From an uncultured Erwinia sp. (GTDB taxonomy: Bacteria > Pseudomonadota > Gammaproteobacteria > Enterobacterales > Enterobacteriaceae): 7,865 nucleotides of DNA. The stretch is from NCBI GenBank assembly GCA_946221915.1, contig CAMIKG010000106.1:1-7865 (forward strand), written 5' to 3'. The notes beneath the pieces were generated by a model. It saw nothing but the letters and a program-made list of their open reading frames with translations. It searched no databases and was not told the DNA's origin. A program made the translations under genes and the position numbers. Below are positions 1 to 5,719 of this stretch, piece by piece; the first letter of the stretch is position 1; every line of letters starts with the position of its first letter.

Positions 1-2
1 GG

Positions 3-23
3 GGAGGGAGTATAACCCCCTCC
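3..23. repeat. G/C-rich inverted repeat at the window edge
   Basis: GGAGGG (3-8) is complementary to CCCTCC (18-23) across a short AT-containing loop. The first eight bases of the window, GGGGAGGG, are identical to 7800-7807 inside the repeat after cysM. This may therefore be the end of another copy of that repeat family cut by the window edge. The match is short and G-rich, so kinship is only a suggestion. Confidence 0.35.
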
Positions 24-55
24 GCCGCGCATTTCTGGGGAAAGGAGTGTCACCG

Positions 56-80
56 CCTCGCCACCCATTGTATGGCGAGG
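56..80. repeat. 8-bp stem-loop downstream of hemF
   Basis: CCTCGCCA (56-63) pairs perfectly with TGGCGAGG (73-80) across a 9-base loop. It lies about 50 bases beyond the hemF stop in the direction of hemF transcription. No U-tract follows on the minus strand, so it is not a classical intrinsic terminator. It could protect the hemF mRNA 3' end or belong to the G/C-rich intergenic repeats at this edge. Nothing else, and no gene, is visible in 1-129. Confidence 0.5.
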
Positions 81-129
81 GGGATCACCCTTTAGTTTCA
101 CAGAGGGAGCTGTTAGTGATGCCACCAGA

Positions 130-1044
130 CTATTTCGCCAGCCACGCTTTCACTGGCAGGAAGTCACGATACAACGCCGCTTCCGGTGAACCGGCTTCCG
201 GCTGATAGTCATACTCCCAGCGCACCAGCGGCGGCATCGACATCAGAATCGATTCGGTGCGACCGCCGGTTTGCAGGCCAAACAGCGTGCCGCGATCCCA
301 TACCAGATTAAACTCCACATAGCGGCCACGGCGATAGAGCTGGAACTGGCGCTCACGTTCACCCCATGGCAGCTGCTTGCGGCGCTCAACAATCGGCAGA
401 TAAGCGTCGAGATAGCCGTTGCCCACCGCCTGCATAAAGCTGAAACAGTGGCTGAAATCCGGGGTGTTCAGATCGTCAAAGAACAGGCCGCCAATGCCGC
501 GCTGTTCATCGCGGTGGCGCAGATAAAAATAGTCGTCGCACCATTTCTTGTAGCGTGCATAAACATCGTCGCCAAAAGGCTGGCACAGGTCCGACGCCGT
601 CTGGTGCCAGTGCACGGCATCTTCAGTGAAGCCGTAGTAGGGGGTTAAATCGAAACCGCCGCCAAACCACCATACCGGCGCTTCACCCTCTTTTTCAGCG
701 ATAAAAAAGCGCACGTTGGCGTGGCTAGTCGGCACATAGGGGTTTTCCGGGTGGATCACCAGCGAAACGCCCATCGCTTCAAAACTGCGACCCGCCAGTT
801 CAGGACGGTGAGCCGTCGCGGAAGCGGGCATGGTGGCGCCATGCACATGGGAGAAGTTAACTCCAGCCTGTTCAAACACCGCGCCATTGCGCAATACCCG
901 GCTGCGTCCGCCGCCGCCGCCTTCGCGCTGCCATTCATCCTCGGCAAACTGCGCACGGCCATCGGCCTGCGCCAGTTGCTGACAAATCGTATCCTGCAGA
1001 GAGAGCAGAAACTGTTTTACGCTAGCAATATCAGGAGAGCTCAT
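130..1044 (-). CDS. hemF: Oxygen-dependent coproporphyrinogen III oxidase
   Basis: HemF carries out the aerobic oxidative decarboxylation of coproporphyrinogen III to protoporphyrinogen IX in haem synthesis, as a cytoplasmic homodimer. With the start used here the protein is 304 aa, against 299 aa recalled for E. coli. The glycine-rich GGGGGRSRVL segment (42-51), VNFSHVHG (62-69) and ASATAHRPELAGRSFEAMG (74-92) are family hallmarks. Four histidines, H98, H108, H147 and H177, correspond with a constant offset of two to E. coli H96, H106, H145 and H175, reported as important for activity. The C-terminal FNLVWDRGT and TGGRTESILMSMPP blocks are intact. The frame also opens at a TTG (1074), but this overlaps a perfect TATAAT box. 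ATG at 1050 and 1044 are better, and 1044 gives an N-terminus (MSSPDIASVKQ) aligning with E. coli MKPDAHQVKQ. None has a clear Shine-Dalgarno sequence. The gene is divergent from ypeA, and no amiA lies upstream. Confidence 0.97.
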   Translation of the reverse strand: MSSPDIASVKQFLLSLQDTICQQLAQADGRAQFAEDEWQREGGGGGRSRVLRNGAVFEQAGVNFSHVHGATMPASATAHRPELAGRSFEAMGVSLVIHPENPYVPTSHANVRFFIAEKEGEAPVWWFGGGFDLTPYYGFTEDAVHWHQTASDLCQPFGDDVYARYKKWCDDYFYLRHRDEQRGIGGLFFDDLNTPDFSHCFSFMQAVGNGYLDAYLPIVERRKQLPWGERERQFQLYRRGRYVEFNLVWDRGTLFGLQTGGRTESILMSMPPLVRWEYDYQPEAGSPEAALYRDFLPVKAWLAK

Positions 1045-1073
1045 AAGCATGCCGTTGTGAAAAATGTTAGCCA

Positions 1074-1102
1074 ATTATACCTGAGCGGCTGGCGGTAAAC
1101 CC
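1074..1102 (-). promoter_or_regulatory. Probable hemF sigma-70 promoter
   Basis: On the minus strand a perfect TATAAT lies at 1079-1074. The -35 region is poor (GGGTTT at 1102-1097 with 17-base spacing). Just upstream, a run of seven A, CCC and six T (1122-1107 on the minus strand) sits at about -40 to -55, where an UP element could act. Transcription would begin near 1065-1067, giving a leader of about 15-23 bases to the ATG codons. Confidence 0.5.
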
Positions 1103-1106
1103 GGCG

Positions 1107-1127
1107 AAAAAAGGGTTTTTTTGTCGC
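1107..1127. repeat. A-tract/T-tract inverted repeat in the divergent hemF-ypeA region
   Basis: On the plus strand six A (1107-1112), GGG and seven T (1116-1122) are flanked by GCGA and TCGC, making an imperfect dyad. The tract lies between the two divergent promoters. It could be a bent-DNA or UP-type element for hemF, or a site for a nucleoid protein. As RNA in the ypeA direction it lies upstream of the predicted start, so it is unlikely to be a terminator for ypeA. Confidence 0.35.
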
Positions 1128-1143
1128 AAAACCGTGCCGGGGG

Positions 1144-1171
1144 TTGCGCCAGAGAAAGAATGCGTGATAAT
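1144..1171 (+). promoter_or_regulatory. Candidate ypeA promoter
   Basis: TTGCGC (1144-1149) and GATAAT (1166-1171) are separated by 16 bases, a reasonable sigma-70 pair. Transcription would start near 1178, leaving a leader of about 27 bases before the ypeA ATG. It is the only convincing pair I see between the divergent genes on this strand. Confidence 0.4.
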
Positions 1172-1204
1172 CAGTTAAATCTGCTAAATATTTGAGTCAA
1201 CTTC

Positions 1205-1630
1205 ATGGAAATCCGCGCATTCCGCCAGGAAGATTTTGAAGAGGTCACCACGCTATGGGAGCGTTGCGATTTGCTGCGCCCTTGGAACGACCCGGAAACC
1301 GATATTGAACGTAAGCTGAATCACGACCCTGACCTGTTTCTGGTGGCGGTAGTGGGTGGCGAAGTGGTCGGCACGGTGATGGGCGGGTATGACGGCCATC
1401 GCGGCTCGGTCTACTACCTGTGCGTACACCCGGATTATCAGGGGCGTGGTTTTGCCAACGAGCTGATGAACCGGCTGGAGAAAAAGCTGATTGCGCGCGG
1501 CTGCCCGAAAATCAATCTGATGGTGCGCGCGGAAAACGACGCGGTGATGGGCTTCTATGACAAGCTCGGTTATGACAACGTTGATTCGGTGATCCTCGGC
1601 AAACGCCTGATTGAAGATCGCGAATATTAA
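1205..1630 (+). CDS. ypeA: GNAT-family acetyltransferase YpeA
   Basis: The protein is 141 aa, the same length as recalled for E. coli YpeA, and nearly identical at its start (MEIR-FRQEDFEEV-TLWERCDLLRPWNDP) and end (GKRLIED-EY). It is a single GNAT domain that would transfer an acetyl group from acetyl-CoA to an amine, but its physiological substrate is not known to me. The acetyl-CoA pyrophosphate loop is V74-H-P-D-Y-Q79-G-R-G82-F-A84, fitting the Q/R-x-x-G-x-G/A motif. The later N111...FYDKLGY (117-123) segment supplies the usual late helix and tyrosine (Y118). No signal peptide or membrane segment is seen, so it is cytoplasmic. The ATG has only a weak GAG eight bases upstream. A perfect hairpin follows the stop after six bases, then yfeZ. 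Confidence 0.95.
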   Translation: MEIRAFRQEDFEEVTTLWERCDLLRPWNDPETDIERKLNHDPDLFLVAVVGGEVVGTVMGGYDGHRGSVYYLCVHPDYQGRGFANELMNRLEKKLIARGCPKINLMVRAENDAVMGFYDKLGYDNVDSVILGKRLIEDREY

Positions 1631-1636
1631 CTCTCC

Positions 1637-1660
1637 GTCAGGCAAGTGCGCTTGCCTGAC
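1637..1660. repeat. Perfect 10-bp stem-loop between ypeA and yfeZ
   Basis: GTCAGGCAAG (1637-1646) pairs without mismatch with CTTGCCTGAC (1651-1660) around a TGCG loop. It starts six bases after the ypeA stop and ends 17 bases before the yfeZ GTG. The downstream sequence is CCTGCCACGG, with no T-run, so intrinsic termination is doubtful. It may instead stabilise the ypeA 3' end or lower readthrough into yfeZ. Confidence 0.7.
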
Positions 1661-1677
1661 CCTGCCACGGTTATCCT

Positions 1678-2127
1678 GTGTACTCTCCCGACGACTACGA
1701 CCATAAAGGCCAGCTGCGCCTGCCCCTCATTTTCTGGATTATTCTGCTATTACAGGCGCGTAGCTGGCTGCTATTAATCATGGCGGGCGCATCGCGCGAT
1801 CAGGGCAATACGCTGCTGGAACTGTTTTATCCTGATACCAGCGTATTCTGGATCGGTATGGCGCTCGGTGTGCCAGCGGCCGCAGGGCTGCTGCTGACCG
1901 GCTACCGCCAGCGGCTGCCGCGTCTGTGGCGGGCGTGGCGCTGGGTACTGTGCGCCGACCTGCTGGCGATGTTGCTGCAACAGGGGCTGACCGTCTGGCT
2001 GGGTGATGAGGCGCTGTCGCCACTGGTGTTGCTGTTTATGCTGTTTGATCTGCTGGCGCTGGGCTATTTACTGTTGAGCCAGCGCCTGCGCGATTGCTTT
2101 GACGTGCGGCTTAACAGTGCGGAATAA
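1678..2127 (+). CDS. yfeZ: DUF2919 inner-membrane protein YfeZ
   Basis: This is a 149-aa hydrophobic protein resembling E. coli YfeZ (DUF2919), whose function is unknown. The conserved N-terminal block is G11-Q-L-R-L-P-L-I-F-W20 followed by LLLQAR (23-28) and AGASR (36-40). FYPD (50-53) precedes a second hydrophobic stretch. Likely membrane segments are about 15-36, 56-75, 88-108 and 113-133, with an arginine-rich loop (RQRLPRLWRAWR, 77-88) that should face the cytoplasm. GTG at 1678 is the only possible start: an in-frame TGA lies at 1657 and no other start codon falls between. There is no good Shine-Dalgarno sequence, only ACGG about seven bases upstream, so translation may be weak or depend on ypeA. 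A gap of 66 bases separates it from yfeY. Confidence 0.88.
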   Translation: MYSPDDYDHKGQLRLPLIFWIILLLQARSWLLLIMAGASRDQGNTLLELFYPDTSVFWIGMALGVPAAAGLLLTGYRQRLPRLWRAWRWVLCADLLAMLLQQGLTVWLGDEALSPLVLLFMLFDLLALGYLLLSQRLRDCFDVRLNSAE

Positions 2128-2153
2128 AACTTTTTCCCGCTGGCGCACTCCAA
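2126..2153 (+). promoter_or_regulatory. Candidate sigma-E promoter for yfeY
   Basis: AAAACTT (2126-2132) resembles the sigma-E -35 GGAACTT (5 of 7). After exactly 16 bases comes TCCAA (2149-2153), close to the -10 TCTRA/TCAAA. From established knowledge, E. coli yfeY belongs to the sigma-E regulon. A start near 2159 would give a leader of about 35 bases. The motif is imperfect, so the prior from E. coli carries much of the weight. Confidence 0.42.
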
Positions 2154-2193
2154 GCTGACTCACACCACTCAGGTGTTGATTACAGGAGTAGCA

Positions 2194-2805
2194 ATGAAAT
2201 CTCTCTATCCGGCGCTGATTATCGCCGCACTCTTAACCGGCTGCGCCAGCTCTGACAGTTCGACGTCATCTGACAGCAGCTGGTGGAATCCGTTTAGCAA
2301 AATTTCCTGGTCGAGTCTGTCACCCTTTAACTGGTTCGGTTCGTCACTGCAGGTGAGCGAGCAGGGCGTGGGTGAGCTGAATAGCAGCACGGCGATGAAT
2401 ACCGGCGCGATTGATAAAGCGCTGGACGGTAAATACACCCTGCGTCAGGGCATGCGCAGCAGCAATGGCGGTGTGGTGTCCTTCTGGCAGGCACTGGATG
2501 ACGGCAAGGTGCAGCTGATTATCAACGGTAAAAGCAATGTCAGCAGTGTCGAGGTGCTGGATAAGAGTGTCGCCAGCAGCGATGGCAGTAAGATCGGCGA
2601 TAAATTCAGTGCGCGCTATAGCAAAGCGTTTGGCGCCTGTGAGAATGCCGCCACGCTGGATGGCGCGGCTGTCGAGTGTAAAGCGCCAGACAGCCAGCAT
2701 ATCAGCTATCTTTATACAGGCGAATGGAGCGGGCCGGAAGGCTTAATGCCGCCGGATGATACGCTGAAAAACTGGACGTTAAGCAAGATTATCTGGCGTC
2801 AGTAA
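2194..2805 (+). CDS. yfeY: Sigma-E-regulon lipoprotein YfeY
   Basis: This is a 203-aa predicted outer-membrane lipoprotein related to E. coli YfeY (about 191 aa); its molecular role is unknown. MKSLYPALIIAALLTGC forms a short signal peptide with lipobox L14-T-G-C17. The residue after Cys is Ala, not Asp, so Lol sorting to the outer membrane is expected. A Ser/Asp-rich linker (18-29) is longer than in E. coli as I recall it and accounts for much of the extra length. It is followed by two aromatic patches, WWNPF and FNWFGSS. The family core then appears: VSEQGVGEL, ALDGKYTLRQGM, VINGK-like IINGK, YSKAFGAC, VECKAPDSQHISY and the C-terminal EWSGPEGLMPPDDTLKNW. Two further cysteines (in FGACENA and VECKA) could form a disulfide. 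ATG 2194 is preferred over an upstream in-frame GTG (2173) because AGGAG (2184-2188) sits five bases before it. A strong terminator follows. Confidence 0.93.
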   Translation: MKSLYPALIIAALLTGCASSDSSTSSDSSWWNPFSKISWSSLSPFNWFGSSLQVSEQGVGELNSSTAMNTGAIDKALDGKYTLRQGMRSSNGGVVSFWQALDDGKVQLIINGKSNVSSVEVLDKSVASSDGSKIGDKFSARYSKAFGACENAATLDGAAVECKAPDSQHISYLYTGEWSGPEGLMPPDDTLKNWTLSKIIWRQ

Positions 2806-2815
2806 TCCTCTTTTT

Positions 2816-2844
2816 CCGGGCGCAGCAGCGCCCGGTTTGTTTTG
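2816..2844 (+). terminator. Intrinsic terminator after yfeY
   Basis: CCGGGCGC (2816-2823) and GCGCCCGG (2828-2835) form a perfect 8-bp GC-rich stem with an AGCA loop, followed at once by TTTGTTTTG (2836-2844). It begins ten bases after the yfeY stop. It isolates the ypeA-yfeZ-yfeY group from the cys operon. Confidence 0.93.
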
Positions 2845-2994
2845 CATCCCCTGCATAACCTTTTCTGCTGTCTTATAGCTTTTTATGCTTCCAAATCACC
2901 AAACGGTATATAAAACCGTTACAGCTTTTCACCACGTTATAAATACACTGAGCGTTATTGTTGGTATGGGCTAACTGTCGACTCAGGGTGGCAA
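2845..2994 (+). promoter_or_regulatory. cysP promoter and probable CysB control region
   Basis: This 150-base AT-rich stretch holds no gene. A likely -10 is TATAAA (2938-2943) with no good -35 at 17 bases, as expected for an activator-dependent promoter. A 6-bp dyad, AACGGT (2902-2907) and ACCGTT (2915-2920), lies at and just upstream of the -35 position. The segment 2870-2895 contains two similar TTAT-containing stretches (TTATAGCTT and TTATGCTT). From established knowledge, the cysP promoter of enteric bacteria is activated by CysB with N-acetylserine, binding upstream of -35. The exact CysB half-sites cannot be fixed by eye. Transcription would start near 2950. Confidence 0.6.
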
Positions 2995-4011
2995 ATGACA
3001 TCTCCGGTGATGAAAAAATTCGTAAGCGGCGCAGCATTGTCTCTGCTGCTGGCTGGCGCTGCGCAGGCGACCGAGCTGCTGAACAGCTCCTATGACGTCT
3101 CGCGCGAACTGTTTGCGGCGCTGAATACGCCATTTGAAAAACAGTGGGCGCAGCAGCATCCCGGCGACACCCTGACCATCAAACAGTCACATGCCGGTTC
3201 CTCCAAGCAGGCGCTGGCGATTCTGCAGGGGCTGAAAGCCGATGTGGTGACTTATAACCAGGTCACTGACGTGCAGGTGTTGCACGATCGCGGTCAGCTG
3301 ATCGCGGCAGACTGGCAGCAGCGCCTGCCGAATAACAGTTCGCCGTTTTACTCCACCATGGGCTTCCTGGTGCGCAAAGGTAACCCGAAGAATATCCATG
3401 ACTGGAGCGATCTGGTTCGTAACGACGTCAAACTGATTTTCCCCAATCCGAAAACTTCCGGTAATGCACGCTACACCTACCTGGCGGCATGGGGCGCATT
3501 TGACCAGGCTGATGGCAAAGATAACGCCAAAACCACGCAGCAGATGACCAAATTCCTGCAAAACGTCGAAGTGTTCGATACCGGCGGCCGTGGCGCCACC
3601 ACCACCTTTGTGGAGCGTGGGCTGGGCGATGTGCTGATCAGCTTCGAATCGGAAGTGAACAATATTCGTAATCAGTACGGTAAAGATGATTACGAAGTCA
3701 TTATCCCGAAAACCAATATCCTGGCGGAGTTCCCGGTGGCGTGGGTCGACAAAAATGTCGCGCAAAACAACACCGCAGACGCCGCGAAAGCCTACCTGAA
3801 TTATCTCTATTCGCCGCAGGCGCAGCAGGTGATCACGCAGTATTACTACCGTGTGAATAATCCTGAGCTGATGGCGCAACAAAAAGATCGTTTCCCGGCC
3901 ACCAAACTGTTCCGTGTCGAAGAGGCGTTTGGCAGCTGGGATGCGGTGATGAAAACCCATTTCGCCAGCGGTGGTGAGTTAGACAAGTTGTTAGCGGCGG
4001 GGCGTGGCTGA
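2995..4011 (+). CDS. cysP: Periplasmic sulfate/thiosulfate-binding protein CysP
   Basis: CysP captures thiosulfate and sulfate in the periplasm and delivers them to CysT-CysW-CysA. The protein is 338 aa, the same as recalled for E. coli. Its N-terminus has KK (7-8), a hydrophobic core (about 9-22) and A23-Q-A25, with cleavage expected before T26-E-L-L-N-S-S. The two signatures of bacterial sulfate-binding proteins are present: IKQSHAGSSKQA (62-73) and NPKTSGNAR (151-159). Other conserved blocks are SRLPNNSSPFYSTMGF-like QRLPNNSSPFYSTMGF, GGRGATTTF, ISFESEVNNIR and YYYRVNNPE. ATG 2995 is chosen over ATG 3010 because AGGG (2985-2988) lies six bases upstream. Its stop overlaps the cysT start by one base (TGATG), so the two are translationally coupled. 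It is first in the operon, downstream of the presumed CysB region. The related Sbp is not in this window. Confidence 0.97.
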   Translation: MTSPVMKKFVSGAALSLLLAGAAQATELLNSSYDVSRELFAALNTPFEKQWAQQHPGDTLTIKQSHAGSSKQALAILQGLKADVVTYNQVTDVQVLHDRGQLIAADWQQRLPNNSSPFYSTMGFLVRKGNPKNIHDWSDLVRNDVKLIFPNPKTSGNARYTYLAAWGAFDQADGKDNAKTTQQMTKFLQNVEVFDTGGRGATTTFVERGLGDVLISFESEVNNIRNQYGKDDYEVIIPKTNILAEFPVAWVDKNVAQNNTADAAKAYLNYLYSPQAQQVITQYYYRVNNPELMAQQKDRFPATKLFRVEEAFGSWDAVMKTHFASGGELDKLLAAGRG

Positions 4012-4844
4012 TGTTTGCAGCAAGCAGTAAACGGGTTTTGCCCGGTTTTGGTCTGAGTCTGGGCAGCAGCCTGTTTTTCACCTGTCTGATCCTGCTGTTG
4101 CCGCTGAGCGCGCTGGTGATGCAGCTGTCGCAAATGACGCTGGAGCAGTACTGGGAGGTGATTACCAATGCGCAGGTGGTGGCGGCCTATAAGGTCACGC
4201 TGATCTCGGCAGCGGTCGCCTCACTGTTTAACGCGCTGTTTGGCATGCTGATGGCGTGGATTCTCACCCGTTACCGTTTCCCTGGCCGCACCCTGCTGGA
4301 TGCGCTGATGGATTTACCGTTCGCCCTGCCAACGGCAGTGGCGGGTCTGACGCTGGCGGGGCTGTTCTCGGTGAATGGCTGGTACGGTCAGTGGCTGGCG
4401 CAGTTCGATATCAAGGTGACCTACACCTGGCTGGGCATCGCAGTGGCGATGGCGTTTACCAGTATCCCGTTTGTGGTGCGTACCGTGCAGCCGGTGCTGG
4501 AAGAGTTAGGTCCGGAGTATGAAGAGGCGGCGGAAACCCTGGGCGCGACGCCGTGGCAAAGCTTTCGCCGCGTCGTGCTGCCGGAAGTTGCCCCGGCGCT
4601 GCTGGCGGGCACCGCGCTGTCGTTTACCCGCAGCCTCGGTGAATTTGGCGCGGTGATTTTTATCGCCGGTAACATCGCCTGGAAAACCGAAGTCACCTCG
4701 CTGATGATTTTTGTTCGCCTGCAGGAGTTTAACTTCCCGGCGGCCAGCGCCATCGCCTCGGTGATTCTGGCGGCGTCATTACTGCTGCTGTTTGGCATTA
4801 ATACATTGCAGAGCCGCTTTGGCCGTCGTCTGGGAGGTCACTAA
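4011..4844 (+). CDS. cysT: Sulfate/thiosulfate ABC transporter permease CysT (CysU)
   Basis: One of the two inner-membrane subunits forming the channel of the sulfate/thiosulfate importer. It is 277 aa, equal to the recalled E. coli CysU/CysT, with near-identical blocks such as RYRFPGRTLLDALMDLPFALP, VNGWYGQWLAQFD and FTSIPFVVRTVQPVLEELG. The EAA loop that docks onto the ATPase is E172-A-A174 with the conserved G178 and ending in L190-P191. Several hydrophobic segments (about 20-40, 60-83, 100-120, 140-160, 195-215 and 245-265) fit a BPD-type permease. It starts within the cysP stop (TGATG), with a G-rich stretch upstream as ribosome site. It overlaps cysW by one base (TAATG), and GGGAGGT at 4832-4838 serves as the cysW ribosome site. 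Confidence 0.97.
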   Translation: MFAASSKRVLPGFGLSLGSSLFFTCLILLLPLSALVMQLSQMTLEQYWEVITNAQVVAAYKVTLISAAVASLFNALFGMLMAWILTRYRFPGRTLLDALMDLPFALPTAVAGLTLAGLFSVNGWYGQWLAQFDIKVTYTWLGIAVAMAFTSIPFVVRTVQPVLEELGPEYEEAAETLGATPWQSFRRVVLPEVAPALLAGTALSFTRSLGEFGAVIFIAGNIAWKTEVTSLMIFVRLQEFNFPAASAIASVILAASLLLLFGINTLQSRFGRRLGGH

Positions 4845-5719
4845 TGGCTGATGTATCGCAATTTAACGGCGTGGCGCGTCGCCGCGTCAACCGCGGCAAA
4901 TGGCTGCTGATTGGCCTCGGTGCGCTGATCTCCATTCTGTTCCTGGTGGTGCCGATGGCGGCGATCTTCGCGGAAGCCTTTTCGCAGGGTGTCGCGGTGA
5001 TTGGCAGCAATCTGCAGGACTCGGATATGCTGCACTCCATCTGGCTGACCATTCTGATTGCCCTGATTACCGTGCCGGTGAACCTGGTGTTCGGCACGCT
5101 GCTGGCGTGGCTGGTCACCCGTTTTACCTTCCCGGGACGCCAGCTGTTACTGACCCTGTTCGATATTCCGTTTGCGGTATCGCCAGTGGTGGCGGGTCTG
5201 ATTTATCTGCTGTTCTGGGGCTCTAATGGCCCGCTGGGCGGCTGGCTGGATTCTCATGGCATCCAGCTAATGTTTGCCTGGCCGGGCATGGTGATGGCGA
5301 CAGTGTTTGTCACCTGTCCGTTTGTGGTGCGTGAACTGGTGCCGGTGATGTTAAGCCAGGGCAGCCAGGAAGATGAAGCCGCGGTATTGCTGGGTGCGTC
5401 AGGCTGGCAGATGTTCCGCCGCGTGACCTTACCCAATATCCGCTGGGCGCTGCTGTACGGCATCGTGCTGACCAACGCGCGTGCGATTGGTGAGTTCGGC
5501 GCGGTATCGGTGGTATCCGGCTCGATTCGCGGCGAAACCTATTCGCTGCCATTACAAATTGAATTACTGCATCAGGATTACAACGTGGTCGGCGCCTATA
5601 CCGCCGCTGCGCTGCTGACCCTGATGGCGATAGTGACACTGTTTCTGAAAAGCGCGCTGCAGTGGCGATTAGAGAACCAGCAGAAGCGCTTGCAACAGGA
5701 GAGAAATCATGAGCATTGA
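4844..5719 (+). CDS. cysW: Sulfate/thiosulfate ABC transporter permease CysW
   Basis: The second channel subunit, partnering CysT. It is 291 aa, the same as recalled for E. coli CysW. Conserved stretches include ALIAVPVNLVFG-like ALITVPVNLVFG, LVTRFTFPGRQLLLTL, DIPFAVSPVVAGL, LFWGSNGPLGGWLD and CPFVVRELVPVML. The EAA loop is E178-A-A180 with G184 and L196-P197, matching the ATPase-coupling motif. The GEFGAVSVVSGSIRGET segment after it is typical of CysW and absent in that form from CysT. The N-terminal 25 residues are polar and differ most from E. coli. The C-terminal tail is charged (WRLENQQKRLQQERNHEH). It overlaps the cysA start by 11 bases. Confidence 0.97.
   Translation: MADVSQFNGVARRRVNRGKWLLIGLGALISILFLVVPMAAIFAEAFSQGVAVIGSNLQDSDMLHSIWLTILIALITVPVNLVFGTLLAWLVTRFTFPGRQLLLTLFDIPFAVSPVVAGLIYLLFWGSNGPLGGWLDSHGIQLMFAWPGMVMATVFVTCPFVVRELVPVMLSQGSQEDEAAVLLGASGWQMFRRVTLPNIRWALLYGIVLTNARAIGEFGAVSVVSGSIRGETYSLPLQIELLHQDYNVVGAYTAAALLTLMAIVTLFLKSALQWRLENQQKRLQQERNHEH

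Noticed and set aside
56..80. Intrinsic terminator of hemF.
   Set aside because: The stem is good but no U-tract follows in the hemF direction.
271..1098. Plus-strand open frames across hemF.
   Set aside because: They are antisense shadows of hemF with no family resemblance or start signals.
1645..1651. AAGTGCG in the hairpin loop resembles the start of the Pasteurellaceae DNA uptake sequence.
   Set aside because: The full AAGTGCGGT core is not present, it occurs once, and the bases are explained by the palindrome itself.
2173..2193. Longer yfeY start at GTG 2173.
   Set aside because: It would put a polar extension before the lipoprotein signal peptide, while ATG 2194 has AGGAG at the right distance.
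2966..2974. A two-codon upstream frame (ATG GGC TAA) in the cysP leader, possibly a start-stop regulatory element.
   Set aside because: It has no ribosome site in front of it and is short enough to arise by chance.
3187..3960. Long open frame on the minus strand opposite cysP.
   Set aside because: It is a shadow of cysP's codon bias. It has no ribosome site or recognisable motifs, and the plus-strand protein is certain.
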